DNA of 64,000 nt from Streptomyces cirratus (lineage in GTDB: Bacteria > Actinomycetota > Actinomycetes > Streptomycetales > Streptomycetaceae). Below, piece by piece: positions 22,725 to 31,441 of the stretch. Location: contig NZ_BMVP01000013.1 in assembly GCF_014650775.1 (NCBI RefSeq), positions 124,001 through 188,000 of the forward strand, read 5' to 3'. Both the position numbers and the translations under genes were made by a program. The notes under the pieces are model-generated. The model searched no databases. It saw nothing but the letters and a program-made list of their open reading frames with translations, and had not been told where the DNA came from. Within the stretch, counting starts at the first letter, position 1; each line of letters opens with the position of its first letter.

Positions 22725-23775
22725 AGCGGGTCTCCTGGGCCTGGACGGCCGTCTCGAAGGTGTGCAGGGCGCCGGGCCAGACGCCGTCCCACTCGGCCAG
22801 GCGCAGCAGGTGCGGGGCGAGTTCGGCGGAGAAGGCGGTGCTGGCCTCGACGGGGAGCAGGGAGGGCAGGTTGTCGATGGCGATGAGGTCGAGGCGGGGG
22901 GTGTCCTTGCGCAGCGCGCGGACGGGCTCGTCCCAGGTGGTGGTCTCGTCGTAGACGGGCAGCACGTTGCACTCGGAGGTGACGTCGCAGGTGACGTCGC
23001 AGACGAGGGCCAGGCGCCGGGCGGTGTCGTCGAGGTCGGCCTTGGTGAGGAACGGCGGTACGGGGTCGGTGGTGAGGACGGTGTTGACGAGGAGGTGGTG
23101 TTCCAGGAGCGCGGCGCGGTCGAGCTCGCGGGTCTCGGCGAGGTCCCAGCGGGTCGGGGTGAGGCCGGCCGTGGTCAGGGCGTCGCAGGCGCCGCGGCCG
23201 CTGCGGCCGAGGGCGCCGATGACCAGGGCGGTGCTCGCGTCCTCGGCCTCGGTGGCTTCGAGGAGGGCGTCCAGGGCGGGCCGGTCCATGGGGCGCAGGG
23301 GGGTGGTCAGTTGCCCGCGGCGGTGCAGGACGGCGAGGGCCGCGCCGACGTAGCCGGCCCAGTAGCCGAAGGCGGCGACTCGGCGGCCGCGGTCGTCGGT
23401 GAGGTACTCCATGTCGAGGAGGGCGCCGCCGCCGGCGGTGAAGCGGGAGAGCAGTGCGGCCGCGCCGCCCTGGCCCTTGTAGGCGTGGCCGAAGTAGATG
23501 TGCCGGTGGCGCAGCGGTGTGCGGTCGTCGGGGAGTTCCTTGAGGCCGAGGACGTACGCGTCGTCGGGGGCCAGTTCGTGCCAGGAGTCGGTGGGGGCGC
23601 TCTCGCAGCCGGCGGCGATGTAGTCGGCGAGGGGGAACACGCGCTGGTCGCAGGCTTCGACGGTGATGCGCAGGCCTTCGGCGACGAGGTGGGCGGCATC
23701 GGCCGGGGTGAGGGGCGCGCGGCGTTCGGTTTCGCGGGACTCGTGCCGCATCCAGAGGTGAATGCTGTCCGACAT
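22714..23775 (-). CDS. Saccharopine dehydrogenase (lysine-forming), LYS1-like
   Basis: The LYS1 family signatures are LWMRHESRETERRAPLTP, FGHAYKGQGGAAALLSRF and LLDMEYLTDDRGRRVAAFGY, with Rossmann core STALVIGALGRSGRGACDAL. The family converts saccharopine and NAD+ to lysine and 2-oxoglutarate. I chose ATG 23775 (353 residues) because an AGGA site lies upstream and the conserved region begins six residues in; an ATG 27 nt upstream has no ribosome site. It overlaps the LYS9-like gene by 11 nt. The pair would turn the aminoadipate semialdehyde by-product back into lysine. Confidence 0.87.
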   Translation of the reverse strand: MSDSIHLWMRHESRETERRAPLTPADAAHLVAEGLRITVEACDQRVFPLADYIAAGCESAPTDSWHELAPDDAYVLGLKELPDDRTPLRHRHIYFGHAYKGQGGAAALLSRFTAGGGALLDMEYLTDDRGRRVAAFGYWAGYVGAALAVLHRRGQLTTPLRPMDRPALDALLEATEAEDASTALVIGALGRSGRGACDALTTAGLTPTRWDLAETRELDRAALLEHHLLVNTVLTTDPVPPFLTKADLDDTARRLALVCDVTCDVTSECNVLPVYDETTTWDEPVRALRKDTPRLDLIAIDNLPSLLPVEASTAFSAELAPHLLRLAEWDGVWPGALHTFETAVQAQETRYVR

Positions 23776-23870
23776 CTTACGTTTTGTCCTATCGGGAGGC
23801 ATGGGGGTGGGCGGCCCCCGGCCATTGCTCTGTGACGGGGGTGCGGGGCGGGGCCCGTGCTGTGGCCGGG

Positions 23871-23906
23871 CTGTTGGACGGGGCTGGGCTGTTGGACGGG
23901 GCTGGG
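23871..23906. repeat. Two perfect tandem 18-bp repeats
   Basis: CTGTTGGACGGGGCTGGG occurs at 23871-23888 and again immediately at 23889-23906, just beyond the P450 stop codon (23913). The whole P450-LYS1 gap (23776-23912, 137 bp) is GC-rich and is the longest gap inside the leftward cluster. It may carry a promoter for the LYS1-LYS9-ATP-grasp-MFS set, but no convincing -35/-10 pair was seen. Confidence 0.8.
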
Positions 23907-23912
23907 CGCGGC

Positions 23913-25058
23913 TCAGATCAGCGGGATGCGGGCGTTCGCCAGGGGGCGGTAGTCCGGGTTCGAGGGGAAGGTGGACGGGGGAAAGCCTGCCGCGAGGAGT
24001 TCGGTGACGACGGCGGTGGCGAGGGCCACGGCGAGCGTTTCTCCCGGGCAGCGGTGGGCCGATGCGCCGAAGGTGAAGACCGCCGGATTCACCCGGCCGG
24101 GGTGCAGCGCGTGCGGGTCCGGGTTGACGGCCGGGTCCCGGTTCGCGGCGGCGAGGACGACCAGCACCTGCTGGCCCGGCTCCACCTCGGAGCCGGCGTG
24201 GACGAAGGGTTCGGCGGCGAAGCGGCGGGTGTTCTGGACCGGGGCGTCGTAGCGGACCACTTCGCGGACCAGCGCCTCGATGTCGGAGGGGGCCGCCGGG
24301 GCCACCGGGCCCGCTCCCCGGGCGAGGGCGACCAGCGTGTTGCCGATCAGCCCGGCGGTGGCGTCGTAGGTCTGCGACAGGAACCCGACGGCGTTGGAGA
24401 GCAGCGGCGCCGTATGCGGCCAGGACGCCCGGTCTGCGGCGCGGACCAGCTCGGCGAGGAGGCCCTCACCCCGCGCCGTCAGGCCCGGTCCCAGCAGTTG
24501 GCGCAGCCGGGCCGCCGCCGTGGCCGCCGCCTGCTGCTGCGCGGGGGTCGCGGTGGCGGGGATGCACTGGACGAAGTCGCCGATGGCCCGGGCGGCCTGA
24601 CGGCCGGCGCCGTCCGTCAGGCCGCTGAGCGCGGCGACGACGCGGGCGGGGACGGCGAACATCAGCTCCTCGTAGGGGACGTCGCCGTCGGCCGCGAGGG
24701 CCTCCCGGGTGAACTCCCCGGCCAGGCGGGCCGCGCGGGCGGTGTCGGCGTGGGCCAGCGCGTCGGCCACCACCGTCTTGAGCCGGGCCTGCGTCGTGCC
24801 GTCGGTCATGCGCACCAGGTCGCCGAAGACCTCGCCCGCCGCGGTCCCCCCGATCCCGGCCGGGACCGGCTCGGCCGGCGGCCGCACCCGCAGCGCGTCG
24901 CTGCCCAGCACCGCCCGCACGGCGGCCGCGTCGGCGGCGACCCAGGCCCCGAGCGCCTCGTCGTAGGCGAAGGGGCGTTCGGCCACCAGGCGCGCGTAGA
25001 AGGGGTAGGGGTCCGGCAGGCGGACCGCCTCGATCGGTGTGGTGGTGGTGCTGATCAC
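23913..25058 (-). CDS. Cytochrome P450
   Basis: The 381-residue protein has the haem-ligand motif FTFGASAHRCPGE (Cys about 341) and the ExxR motif EVVRYDAPVQNTRR. The oxygen-activation helix reads SQTYDATAGLIGN where most P450s have AGHETTVNLIGN: the A-G pair is Q-T and the conserved Thr after the acidic residue is Ala, a change also known from EryF-type P450s that use a substrate hydroxyl. This implies substrate-assisted oxygen activation or unusual chemistry. GTG 25058 follows an AAGGAG site. It lies between the ACAD and LYS1-like genes and should oxidise a pathway intermediate. Confidence 0.9.
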   Translation of the reverse strand: MISTTTTPIEAVRLPDPYPFYARLVAERPFAYDEALGAWVAADAAAVRAVLGSDALRVRPPAEPVPAGIGGTAAGEVFGDLVRMTDGTTQARLKTVVADALAHADTARAARLAGEFTREALAADGDVPYEELMFAVPARVVAALSGLTDGAGRQAARAIGDFVQCIPATATPAQQQAAATAAARLRQLLGPGLTARGEGLLAELVRAADRASWPHTAPLLSNAVGFLSQTYDATAGLIGNTLVALARGAGPVAPAAPSDIEALVREVVRYDAPVQNTRRFAAEPFVHAGSEVEPGQQVLVVLAAANRDPAVNPDPHALHPGRVNPAVFTFGASAHRCPGETLAVALATAVVTELLAAGFPPSTFPSNPDYRPLANARIPLI

Positions 25059-25089
25059 TTCCTGCTCCTTGCCGGGGTGGACACGTAGG

Positions 25090-26283
25090 TCAGGCTGCCG
25101 CTCGCGCGGCGCGGCGCATGTCGAGCGAGCCCGCTATGGCCATCCGCAGCACCTCCGAGGTGCCCTCGTAGATGCGCAGCGACCGGATCTGCCGGTACAG
25201 CCGCTCGGTGACGCCGCCCTGGACGACGCCCGCCGCGCCGAGCAGCTGCACGGCGGAGTCCACCACGCCCTGGGCGGTCTCGGTGGCGTGGACCTTGGCC
25301 ATGTTGGAGTGCCGGGCGAAGCGGCGGCTGCCCCGGTCGGTCTCCCAGGCTGCGCGCGCCACCAGCAGGGCGGCTGCGCCCGTCTGCACCTCCATGTCGG
25401 CCAGTGAGGCCTTGACGAGCTGGAGGTCGAACAGGGTCTGTCCGTAGGCCTCCCGCTGCCGGGTGTGCGCGAGGGCGGTGTCGAAGGCGCGGCGGGCGAA
25501 GCCGAGGGCGGCCGCGCCGACGGTGGTGCGGAAGCGCTCCAGCAGGTCCACGGCGACCACGAAACCCCGTCCGGGCCGGCCCAGTACCGCGTCGGCGGGC
25601 ACCCGGCAGTCCTCGAAGGCCAGGTGGGCGAAGGAGCGCGGGGCGATCGCGTCGATCCGCTCGGCCCGCAGGCCAGGGGTGGCGGCCGGGACGAGGAAGG
25701 CGGTGAGCCCGAGCGCGCCGGGTCCCTGGCCGGTGCGGGCGATGACCACGAACAGGTCGGCGATGGTGCCGTTGGCGATCCAGGCCTTGCGCCCGTTCAG
25801 GACGTACGAGCCGTCCGCCGCGTCCCGTACGGCCTCCAGACCCACGGAGGCCACGTCCGAACCGGCCTCCGGTTCGGAGACGGCGAAGGCGCCGATCGTC
25901 GTCCCGGCGGCCATCCCGGGCAGGTGGCGGCGCTGTTGTGCCTCGCTGCCGAAGCGCAGCAGGGGCGTGGCGGCCAGCGCCTGGATGGAGTACGCGAAGT
26001 CGGCCAGGTCCTCGGCGTAGGCGAGGGCCTCGCGGCGCAGGCACAGCGAGCGCAGGTCCTCGGCGACGCCCGCGGCGGGATCGAGCGCGGCGAGCCAGCC
26101 CGCGTCGCCGAGGGTGCGCACCAGCCTGCGGCCGGCGGTGTCGGGGTCCAGGGCGCGGACCTCCTCCCACAGGACGCGGTTGCTGTCGCACCAGGTCCCG
26201 GCGGTCTCGGCGAGCCGGCGGTGGCCGTCGTCGTAGAAGGGGAGGTCGAGGACCTCGGGGTCGAAACTCGTCGTCAGTTCCAC
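25090..26283 (-). CDS. Acyl-CoA dehydrogenase-like flavoprotein
   Basis: This 397-residue ACAD-family protein has GAFAVSEPEAGSDVASVGLE, the flavin-binding GSYVLNGRKAWIANGTIADL, and the C-terminal QLLGAAGVVQGGVTERLYR with RIYEGTSEVLRMAIAGS. The catalytic base Glu expected in the YEGTSEV region is present. GTG 26283 is chosen because AGGAG lies 8 nt upstream and it begins 12 bp after the preceding stop. In triacsin biosynthesis an ACAD-like enzyme is reported to oxidise carrier-bound hydrazinoacetyl to a hydrazone (recalled); the same step is plausible here on the free-standing ACP. Confidence 0.88.
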   Translation of the reverse strand: MELTTSFDPEVLDLPFYDDGHRRLAETAGTWCDSNRVLWEEVRALDPDTAGRRLVRTLGDAGWLAALDPAAGVAEDLRSLCLRREALAYAEDLADFAYSIQALAATPLLRFGSEAQQRRHLPGMAAGTTIGAFAVSEPEAGSDVASVGLEAVRDAADGSYVLNGRKAWIANGTIADLFVVIARTGQGPGALGLTAFLVPAATPGLRAERIDAIAPRSFAHLAFEDCRVPADAVLGRPGRGFVVAVDLLERFRTTVGAAALGFARRAFDTALAHTRQREAYGQTLFDLQLVKASLADMEVQTGAAALLVARAAWETDRGSRRFARHSNMAKVHATETAQGVVDSAVQLLGAAGVVQGGVTERLYRQIRSLRIYEGTSEVLRMAIAGSLDMRRAARAAA

Positions 26284-26294
26284 GGCGGGGCTCC

Positions 26295-28616
26295 TCAGAT
26301 GACCAGGTCGGCGGCGGTGGCCGGGGCGGTGACGGGCTCGGCCTGCGCCGAGCGCACCCGCTTGACCAGGGCGTGTTCGACGAAGTAGGCGAAGGAGGCG
26401 TAGCCGCGCCAGATGCGGCGCCATTCGCGCTGGACGGCTTCGCCGCCGGAGGCCCGGCGCACGTCGTCCAGGTAGGCGACGACGATCTCCGCCGACTGGC
26501 GGGCGTGTCCCGCCGAGAAGTTGTCGATCGACAGGTGCGCTTCCTCGTAGGAGATGTCGAAGCCGTGGCTGCGCAGCTTCTGGATCTCGTGCAGGCGCAT
26601 CGCGCCGAGGCCGAACATCTCGATGCCCAGGTTGTAGCCGAGGATCTCGTTGTAGAGGGTGTCGGGGAAGAGCGACAGGCAGACCTGGTGGACGGAGAAG
26701 CCGTACAGGTGGTCGGGGAGGTCGCCCTGGTCGAGGAAGGCGTCCTGGCGGATGTGCGGAAGGTCCATGTCCATGCTGGCGAGGACCTTGTGGATGATCG
26801 TGATGTGGTTCTTCGCCATGTCGCCGCGGCCCATCTCGTCGGCGTAGATGGAGAAGAGCATGTCGTCGCTGCGCCGGGCGCGGCGGCCGAGGTTGGCGAT
26901 GCGGTGGGCCCAGGTGCCGTCGATGAGGCTGCCGAGGGCGTACGTCGACTGCTCGAAGACGACCTGGTCGCGGTCCGGGATCTCGGTGAGCGGCTCGTAC
27001 GGGTTCACGAGCTTGTCCCAGTAGATCCGCTCGACGCGTTCCAGCAGGGCTTCGGGCGTGTAGTCGAAGTACTCGGCGTCGGTCAGCAGGCCGCCGGCGC
27101 CGTGGGTGAAGAGGAGTTCGGCGTCGGTGAGGCCGGCTTCGGCGCGGGCCCGGGCGAGGGGCAGCACGTTGGGGTAGCGCTCGAAGTTGACGATCCGGTG
27201 GAAGAAGGTGCGCTCGTCGGGGGCGGGGCCGGGCTCGCGCGGTACCAGGTCCGCGGGGCGGGCGGCGGTGAGGCGGGCGGTCCAGGCGCGGGCGGCGTCG
27301 TCGCCGGCGGTGGCGGGGCCGCTGGGGGGTCCGGCGGGCTCCCCGGCGGCGATGGAGCGGGTCCAGGCGGTGAAGACGGCTGCTTCGCGCTCGTCGAAGA
27401 TGCCGAACATGGGGCCGCCGAACTTGATGGACTTGAGGAAGCGGCAGGGGCCGCCGTCGCGGGCGGGCCGGACCTGGCGGGAGGTGCGGAACTCGGCGAC
27501 GAAGGCGGCCGCGTCGAGGTGTTCGTCGTCCAGCCAGTCGGTGAGCTTGCGGCTGCCCAGGCGTACGGCGCGGTGCTGGCGGCCGGCGTGCGGCGCGTGC
27601 CGGGCGACGATCGCGGCGACCTCGTCGTCCAGTGACAGGCCCTCCTGCCAGCGGGCCAGTTCGGTCAGGGCGGCGGTGTGCTCGCGCTCCAGGCGGACGA
27701 GGAGGCGTACGGCCGCCAGGACGCGGCGGCGGTCCTCGGGTCCGTTCGGGGACTGCGCGGTGAAGGCGAGGTACTCGGCCAGCAGGGGCCGTACGTCGCT
27801 CTCCGCGAGCATCGGCTCTCCGCCGAGCAGCAGTTCGTCGACGCCGAGGGCGTGGGCGGCGTAGTGGACGCCGACCACCTCGGGGAGGAAGGCGGCGGGC
27901 AGGCGGGAGAGGGCCACGCGGAAGGCGGCGTGCAGGGCGGTGAGCGGGCGGGCTCCGGCGTCGCGCAGGAAGCCGGCGGCCTCCACCTCGGGGAGGTACA
28001 CGCCCTGCCCGGCCAGTGCGCGGCGGCGGCGGGCGAGCTGGCCGGCCTCGGCGGTGCCCTCGCCCTGGAGCAGCCAGTGCTGGCCGAAGAGGCGGCCGAC
28101 GATCTCGGCGGGCTGGGTGGCGGCCTGGGAGACGGTGTCCAGCCAGCAGGCGCCCGTCAGGGCGAGGGGGGCGCGCTGGCGCAGGACGGCGGCGCGGATC
28201 GCGGGATCGTCGTGGTCGCGCAGGGGGGCCAGGGCGGCGGCGAGGTCGGCGCGGGCGGCCAGGACGTGGGCGGCCACGGCATCGGCCTCGGCCTCGGCAT
28301 CCGCATCGGCGGCGGTGGCTGCGGTGTTGGCGGTGGCGGCGGAGGCGTCACCCGGGGCGGCCTCGTCTTCCGGGGCGGGCGTCAGGAAGGCGGTGAGGAC
28401 CCGGCGGGCGGCGATGAGAGCGCTCTCGCTCTCCTGGTCGGCGAGCAGGCAGGCGAAGAGCTCTGCGGGTGCGGAGGCGGTGATCCGTTCGGCCTCGGCG
28501 AGGGCGGCGGGGCTCGTCTCGACGGGCCCGGCGGGCAGCGAGGTGGTCAGGTCGGGCAGCGGGAACGCGGGCGCGGGGCGGGTGCGGGCGCTGTCGTAGG
28601 AGGGCGCGGTGGTCAT
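26295..28616 (-). CDS. Haem-oxygenase-like diiron oxidase (HDO) with large N-terminal domain
   Basis: The protein has 773 residues. The C-terminal ~230 residues carry the HDO pattern: IYADEMGRGDMAKNH (Glu and His, about 590-600), NLGIEMFGLGAMRLHEI, and EAHLSIDNFSAGHARQSAEI (His, Asp, His, about 690-705), matching 'iron-containing redox enzyme' proteins such as N-oxygenases and oxidative C-C cleavage enzymes. The first ~500 residues are Ala/Leu-rich helical sequence I do not recognise. ATG 28616 begins one base after the KAS III stop. I infer an O2-dependent oxidation of an amine or hydrazine intermediate, but no specific reaction can be assigned. Confidence 0.8.
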   Translation of the reverse strand: MTTAPSYDSARTRPAPAFPLPDLTTSLPAGPVETSPAALAEAERITASAPAELFACLLADQESESALIAARRVLTAFLTPAPEDEAAPGDASAATANTAATAADADAEAEADAVAAHVLAARADLAAALAPLRDHDDPAIRAAVLRQRAPLALTGACWLDTVSQAATQPAEIVGRLFGQHWLLQGEGTAEAGQLARRRRALAGQGVYLPEVEAAGFLRDAGARPLTALHAAFRVALSRLPAAFLPEVVGVHYAAHALGVDELLLGGEPMLAESDVRPLLAEYLAFTAQSPNGPEDRRRVLAAVRLLVRLEREHTAALTELARWQEGLSLDDEVAAIVARHAPHAGRQHRAVRLGSRKLTDWLDDEHLDAAAFVAEFRTSRQVRPARDGGPCRFLKSIKFGGPMFGIFDEREAAVFTAWTRSIAAGEPAGPPSGPATAGDDAARAWTARLTAARPADLVPREPGPAPDERTFFHRIVNFERYPNVLPLARARAEAGLTDAELLFTHGAGGLLTDAEYFDYTPEALLERVERIYWDKLVNPYEPLTEIPDRDQVVFEQSTYALGSLIDGTWAHRIANLGRRARRSDDMLFSIYADEMGRGDMAKNHITIIHKVLASMDMDLPHIRQDAFLDQGDLPDHLYGFSVHQVCLSLFPDTLYNEILGYNLGIEMFGLGAMRLHEIQKLRSHGFDISYEEAHLSIDNFSAGHARQSAEIVVAYLDDVRRASGGEAVQREWRRIWRGYASFAYFVEHALVKRVRSAQAEPVTAPATAADLVI

Positions 28617-28617
28617 C

Positions 28618-29598
28618 TCAGTTCTCCCCCCGGTCCGGGGTGGCGGGCGCGGACTTGCGCAGCAGGACGGCGACGCGGGAGCCGGGGACGCTGGAGGCCA
28701 GCAGGTAGTGGCCGCCGGGGCTCAGCTGTCCGGCGGCGGCGCGGTCCACGAGGTTGATCAGCGGATCGGCGGCGAAGCAGTGGCCGAAGCGGGTGATGTT
28801 GTCGAGGTGGAGCTGCTGCCGGGTGAAGCCGGCCTGGCGTTCCTTGAGGGCGATCAGCGGCTTGAAGAGGTTGGGGTGCAGCAGGCCGTCGATCTCGTCG
28901 AGCTTCATCCCGGCGGCGTCGAGGATGCGCCGGTTGACGGTGCGGGCGAGCTCGGAGCTGATCTCGTTGGACCAGTCGAGGGAGCCGGGGTCCTGGGCGG
29001 CGGCGCCGGCGATGATCTCGTAGGAGTCGGTGCCGGCGGGTTCGGCGGAGACCAGGCAGGCGGCGGAACCGTCGCTGAACAGCGCGAAGTTCTCCATGCG
29101 GACGGACTCGTCGGTGACCCGGTCGGTGGTGACGACCAGGACCCGGCGGTGGGTTGCCGCGGCGACGAGGGCGTGGGCGGTGCGGATGCCCGTGAGGAGG
29201 TTGGTGCAGCGGTTCAGGGTGAGGCCGGTGACGGCGGCGTCGACCAGTCCGATGCCGCTCATCACCTTCTCCACGAAGCCGCCGTGGGTGCGCGGGCCGC
29301 CGGGGAAGCGGGTGGAGCACAGGATCAGGCAGTCGATGCCGGCCGGGTCGGCGCCCGCGGCCGCCACGGTCGCGCGGGCGCTCTCGACGGCGAGGGCCTC
29401 CAGGCTCTTGGCGGTCCTGCGGATGCTGCCCCAGCCCCACAGCTCGGCCCGTGGCGCCATCTTGAACTGGCGGGCCCGTTCCGTGAGGTTGCCGATGCTG
29501 GTGTGGTCGGCCACCTGTTCGCCGAGCACGTAGCGCGGCGCGGACAGATGGACCGCGGGCAGGCGGACGGCGGGTATGGCTGCGGAAGGAAGGCTCAC
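28618..29598 (-). CDS. KAS III-family acyltransferase/ketosynthase
   Basis: This 326-residue thiolase-fold protein has the active Cys at about 130 in LTLNRCTNLLTGI, the second-half His in GLLHPNLFKPL, and FGHCFAADPLINL where chain-elongating FabH enzymes have an Asn in a GNTSAAS motif. The substitution of the Asn region by HCF suggests an acyl-transferring KAS III (as in the ChlB3/CerJ type) rather than a decarboxylative condenser. GTG 29598 overlaps the preceding stop by 4 bp (GTGA). It may join a carrier-bound acyl group to the hydrazine or peptide unit. Confidence 0.82.
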   Translation of the reverse strand: MSLPSAAIPAVRLPAVHLSAPRYVLGEQVADHTSIGNLTERARQFKMAPRAELWGWGSIRRTAKSLEALAVESARATVAAAGADPAGIDCLILCSTRFPGGPRTHGGFVEKVMSGIGLVDAAVTGLTLNRCTNLLTGIRTAHALVAAATHRRVLVVTTDRVTDESVRMENFALFSDGSAACLVSAEPAGTDSYEIIAGAAAQDPGSLDWSNEISSELARTVNRRILDAAGMKLDEIDGLLHPNLFKPLIALKERQAGFTRQQLHLDNITRFGHCFAADPLINLVDRAAAGQLSPGGHYLLASSVPGSRVAVLLRKSAPATPDRGEN

Positions 29599-30509
29599 GG
29601 TGCCGGATCGCTCTCTCGGTCGTCGGACGGGGCGGTCGGGGCGGTCGGGACTCGGGCGGCCAGCAGGGCGTTGGCCTCGGCGTAGGGGAGGGCGTCGGCG
29701 CCGAAGCCGAAGGTGCCGTGCTCGCTGATCTCGCGGGCGGCCCGGGTCAGGGCGCCGAGCGCGGCGCGCGAGAGGGCGGAGCCGGTGCTGATGCGGCGTA
29801 CGCCGAGCGCTCCGAGGTCGGCGACGGACAGCGGAAGCGCCCCGCCCATCAGCACGTTGACGGGGCGGGAGACGGAGGAGCAGACGGCGCGGATGGCTGC
29901 GGCGTCGGGCAGGGCGGGCGCGTAGAGCACGTCGGCGCCGGCGGCCTCGTAGGCCTGGAGGCGGCGGATGGTGTCCTCGAGGTCGGGCCGGCCCTGGAAG
30001 AAGTTCTCGGCGCGGGCGGTGACGGTGAAGGGGAAGTCGAGCCGCTTCGCCGCTTCGACGGCCGCTTCGACGCGCTCCACCGCTTCGCCGAGGGGGCGTA
30101 CGGGGTCCTCGTCCCGGCCGGTGGAGTCCTCGATGGAGCCGCCGACCAGGCCTGCGGCGGCCGCCAGGGCGATGGTCTCGGCGATGTCCTCGGGACGCTC
30201 GCCGAAGCCGCTCTCCAGGTCCGCGGTGACGGGCAGACCGGTGGCGTCGACGATCGCGGCGGCGTTGGCGAGGAGTTCGGCGCGGCCGACCTGGTTGGCA
30301 CCGTCGGGGCGGCCGAGGCTGTGGGCGAGGCCGGCGCCGGTGGTGGCGAGGGCGGCGAAGCCGAAGGAGGCCAGGATGCGGGCGGTTCCCGCGTCCCAGG
30401 GGTTCGGGACGACGAAGGGGCCGGGGCCGGCGTGCAGGTCGCGGAAGGTGACGGCGCGGCCGTACTGGGATCGGGCGTCGGACTGGTGGGCGTCGGTGCT
30501 GTGGTTCAC
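29595..30509 (-). CDS. Isocitrate lyase / PEP mutase superfamily protein
   Basis: The 304-residue TIM-barrel protein opens with FVVPNPWDAGTARILASFGF and ALATTGAGLAHSLGRPDG, and has PVTADLESGFGERPED and GGSIEDSTG, the usual ICL/PEPM metal-binding layout. The PEP mutase signature EDKxxxxxNS is absent, so a phosphonate product is unlikely. Relatives include 2-methylisocitrate lyase and oxaloacetate decarboxylase. As I recall, triacsin biosynthesis has a lyase of this superfamily that works on the N-acylated hydrazine intermediate; here C-C or C-N cleavage of such a substrate is a reasonable guess. GTG 30509 follows an AGGAC site. Confidence 0.82.
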   Translation of the reverse strand: MNHSTDAHQSDARSQYGRAVTFRDLHAGPGPFVVPNPWDAGTARILASFGFAALATTGAGLAHSLGRPDGANQVGRAELLANAAAIVDATGLPVTADLESGFGERPEDIAETIALAAAAGLVGGSIEDSTGRDEDPVRPLGEAVERVEAAVEAAKRLDFPFTVTARAENFFQGRPDLEDTIRRLQAYEAAGADVLYAPALPDAAAIRAVCSSVSRPVNVLMGGALPLSVADLGALGVRRISTGSALSRAALGALTRAAREISEHGTFGFGADALPYAEANALLAARVPTAPTAPSDDRESDPAP

Positions 30510-30542
30510 GGTGTCCTCGCTGGTGCGTGCGTCGGCCGGCGG

Positions 30543-31367
30543 TCAGATCAGCTCAACGTACTCATCGCGGGCGGGCGTCACGGCCTCGTGGCGGGCGGCG
30601 CGGGCCAGCGGGCGCAGTACGTCGGTGACGGTGTGGGGCCGGCCCTCGAAATAGAAGTGGCCTCCGTCGGCCCAGTGGCGGGCCGGCTCTCCCGGGCATT
30701 CGCGGGCCCAGGGCGCGAGGGAGGCGGTGGTGACGTGCGGGTCGTCGATGCCGTTGAGCAGCGTGATCGGCACGCGCAGCGGCGCGGCGGGGCGGTACTC
30801 GTACTCGGCGACCATCGTGAAGTCCGCCTTGAGGTGCGGCAGCAGCAGTTCCTGCACGGCCTCGTCCTGGAGCACCTCGGGCGGCAGCCCGCCGAAGAAG
30901 CCGACGGCCTCGGTGAACCGGCGGCCCTCCAGCCGTGCCGCCTCGACCACGCGGGGGGTGGGCAGCAGGGAGGGGGCGGAGCAGCCGGAGGCGACGAGGG
31001 CGGCGAGGCCGGGAACCGCGTCGAGGCGGCGGGCGACCTCGAAGGCGAGGGCCGCGCCGAAGCTGTGGCCGAAGAGGACGAAGGGCCGGCCGGGCGCCGT
31101 GTCGAGGGCGATGGCCAGGGCGGCTCCGTCGGCGAGCTCCGCGACGGTCGCGGGGGCGGGCTCACGGAAGCGGTGGCCCCTGCCGGGCGGGCACACGGCG
31201 AGGATCCGGGCATCGTCGCCCATGCCGTCCTGCCAGTCGAGGAAGGTCCGGGGGTTGCCGCCGGCGTGCGGGAAGCAGTAGACGCGGGTGGGGGCGTCGG
31301 CGGCGGTGCCGGTGGGGTCGGCGCCGGAGGTGGTCTCGGAGGTCAGGAACCAGGGTGACGCAGCCAC
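30543..31367 (-). CDS. Type II thioesterase
   Basis: The 274-residue alpha/beta hydrolase has the nucleophile elbow FGHSFGAALAF (Ser about 102), YCFPHAGGNPRTFLDW near the N-terminus, and a late GGHFYFEGR containing the catalytic His, matching editing thioesterases of NRPS/PKS systems. It would clear mis-acylated carrier proteins in this cluster. GTG 31367 is the apparent start, with AAAGGA about 14 nt upstream; a slightly different start is possible. It is the first enzyme gene of the leftward transcription unit. Confidence 0.88.
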   Translation of the reverse strand: MAASPWFLTSETTSGADPTGTAADAPTRVYCFPHAGGNPRTFLDWQDGMGDDARILAVCPPGRGHRFREPAPATVAELADGAALAIALDTAPGRPFVLFGHSFGAALAFEVARRLDAVPGLAALVASGCSAPSLLPTPRVVEAARLEGRRFTEAVGFFGGLPPEVLQDEAVQELLLPHLKADFTMVAEYEYRPAAPLRVPITLLNGIDDPHVTTASLAPWARECPGEPARHWADGGHFYFEGRPHTVTDVLRPLARAARHEAVTPARDEYVELI

Positions 31368-31441
31368 GAAGATCAGCCATTCCTTTGCCGGTCGGGCGGT
31401 GGCGGGAGGGGAAGGAGTGCAGGACGGGTGGTGGTGGGTGG

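Noticed and set aside
29595..30509. PEP mutase and therefore a phosphonate cluster
   Set aside because: The EDKxxxxxNS signature is missing and no phosphonopyruvate decarboxylase is present.
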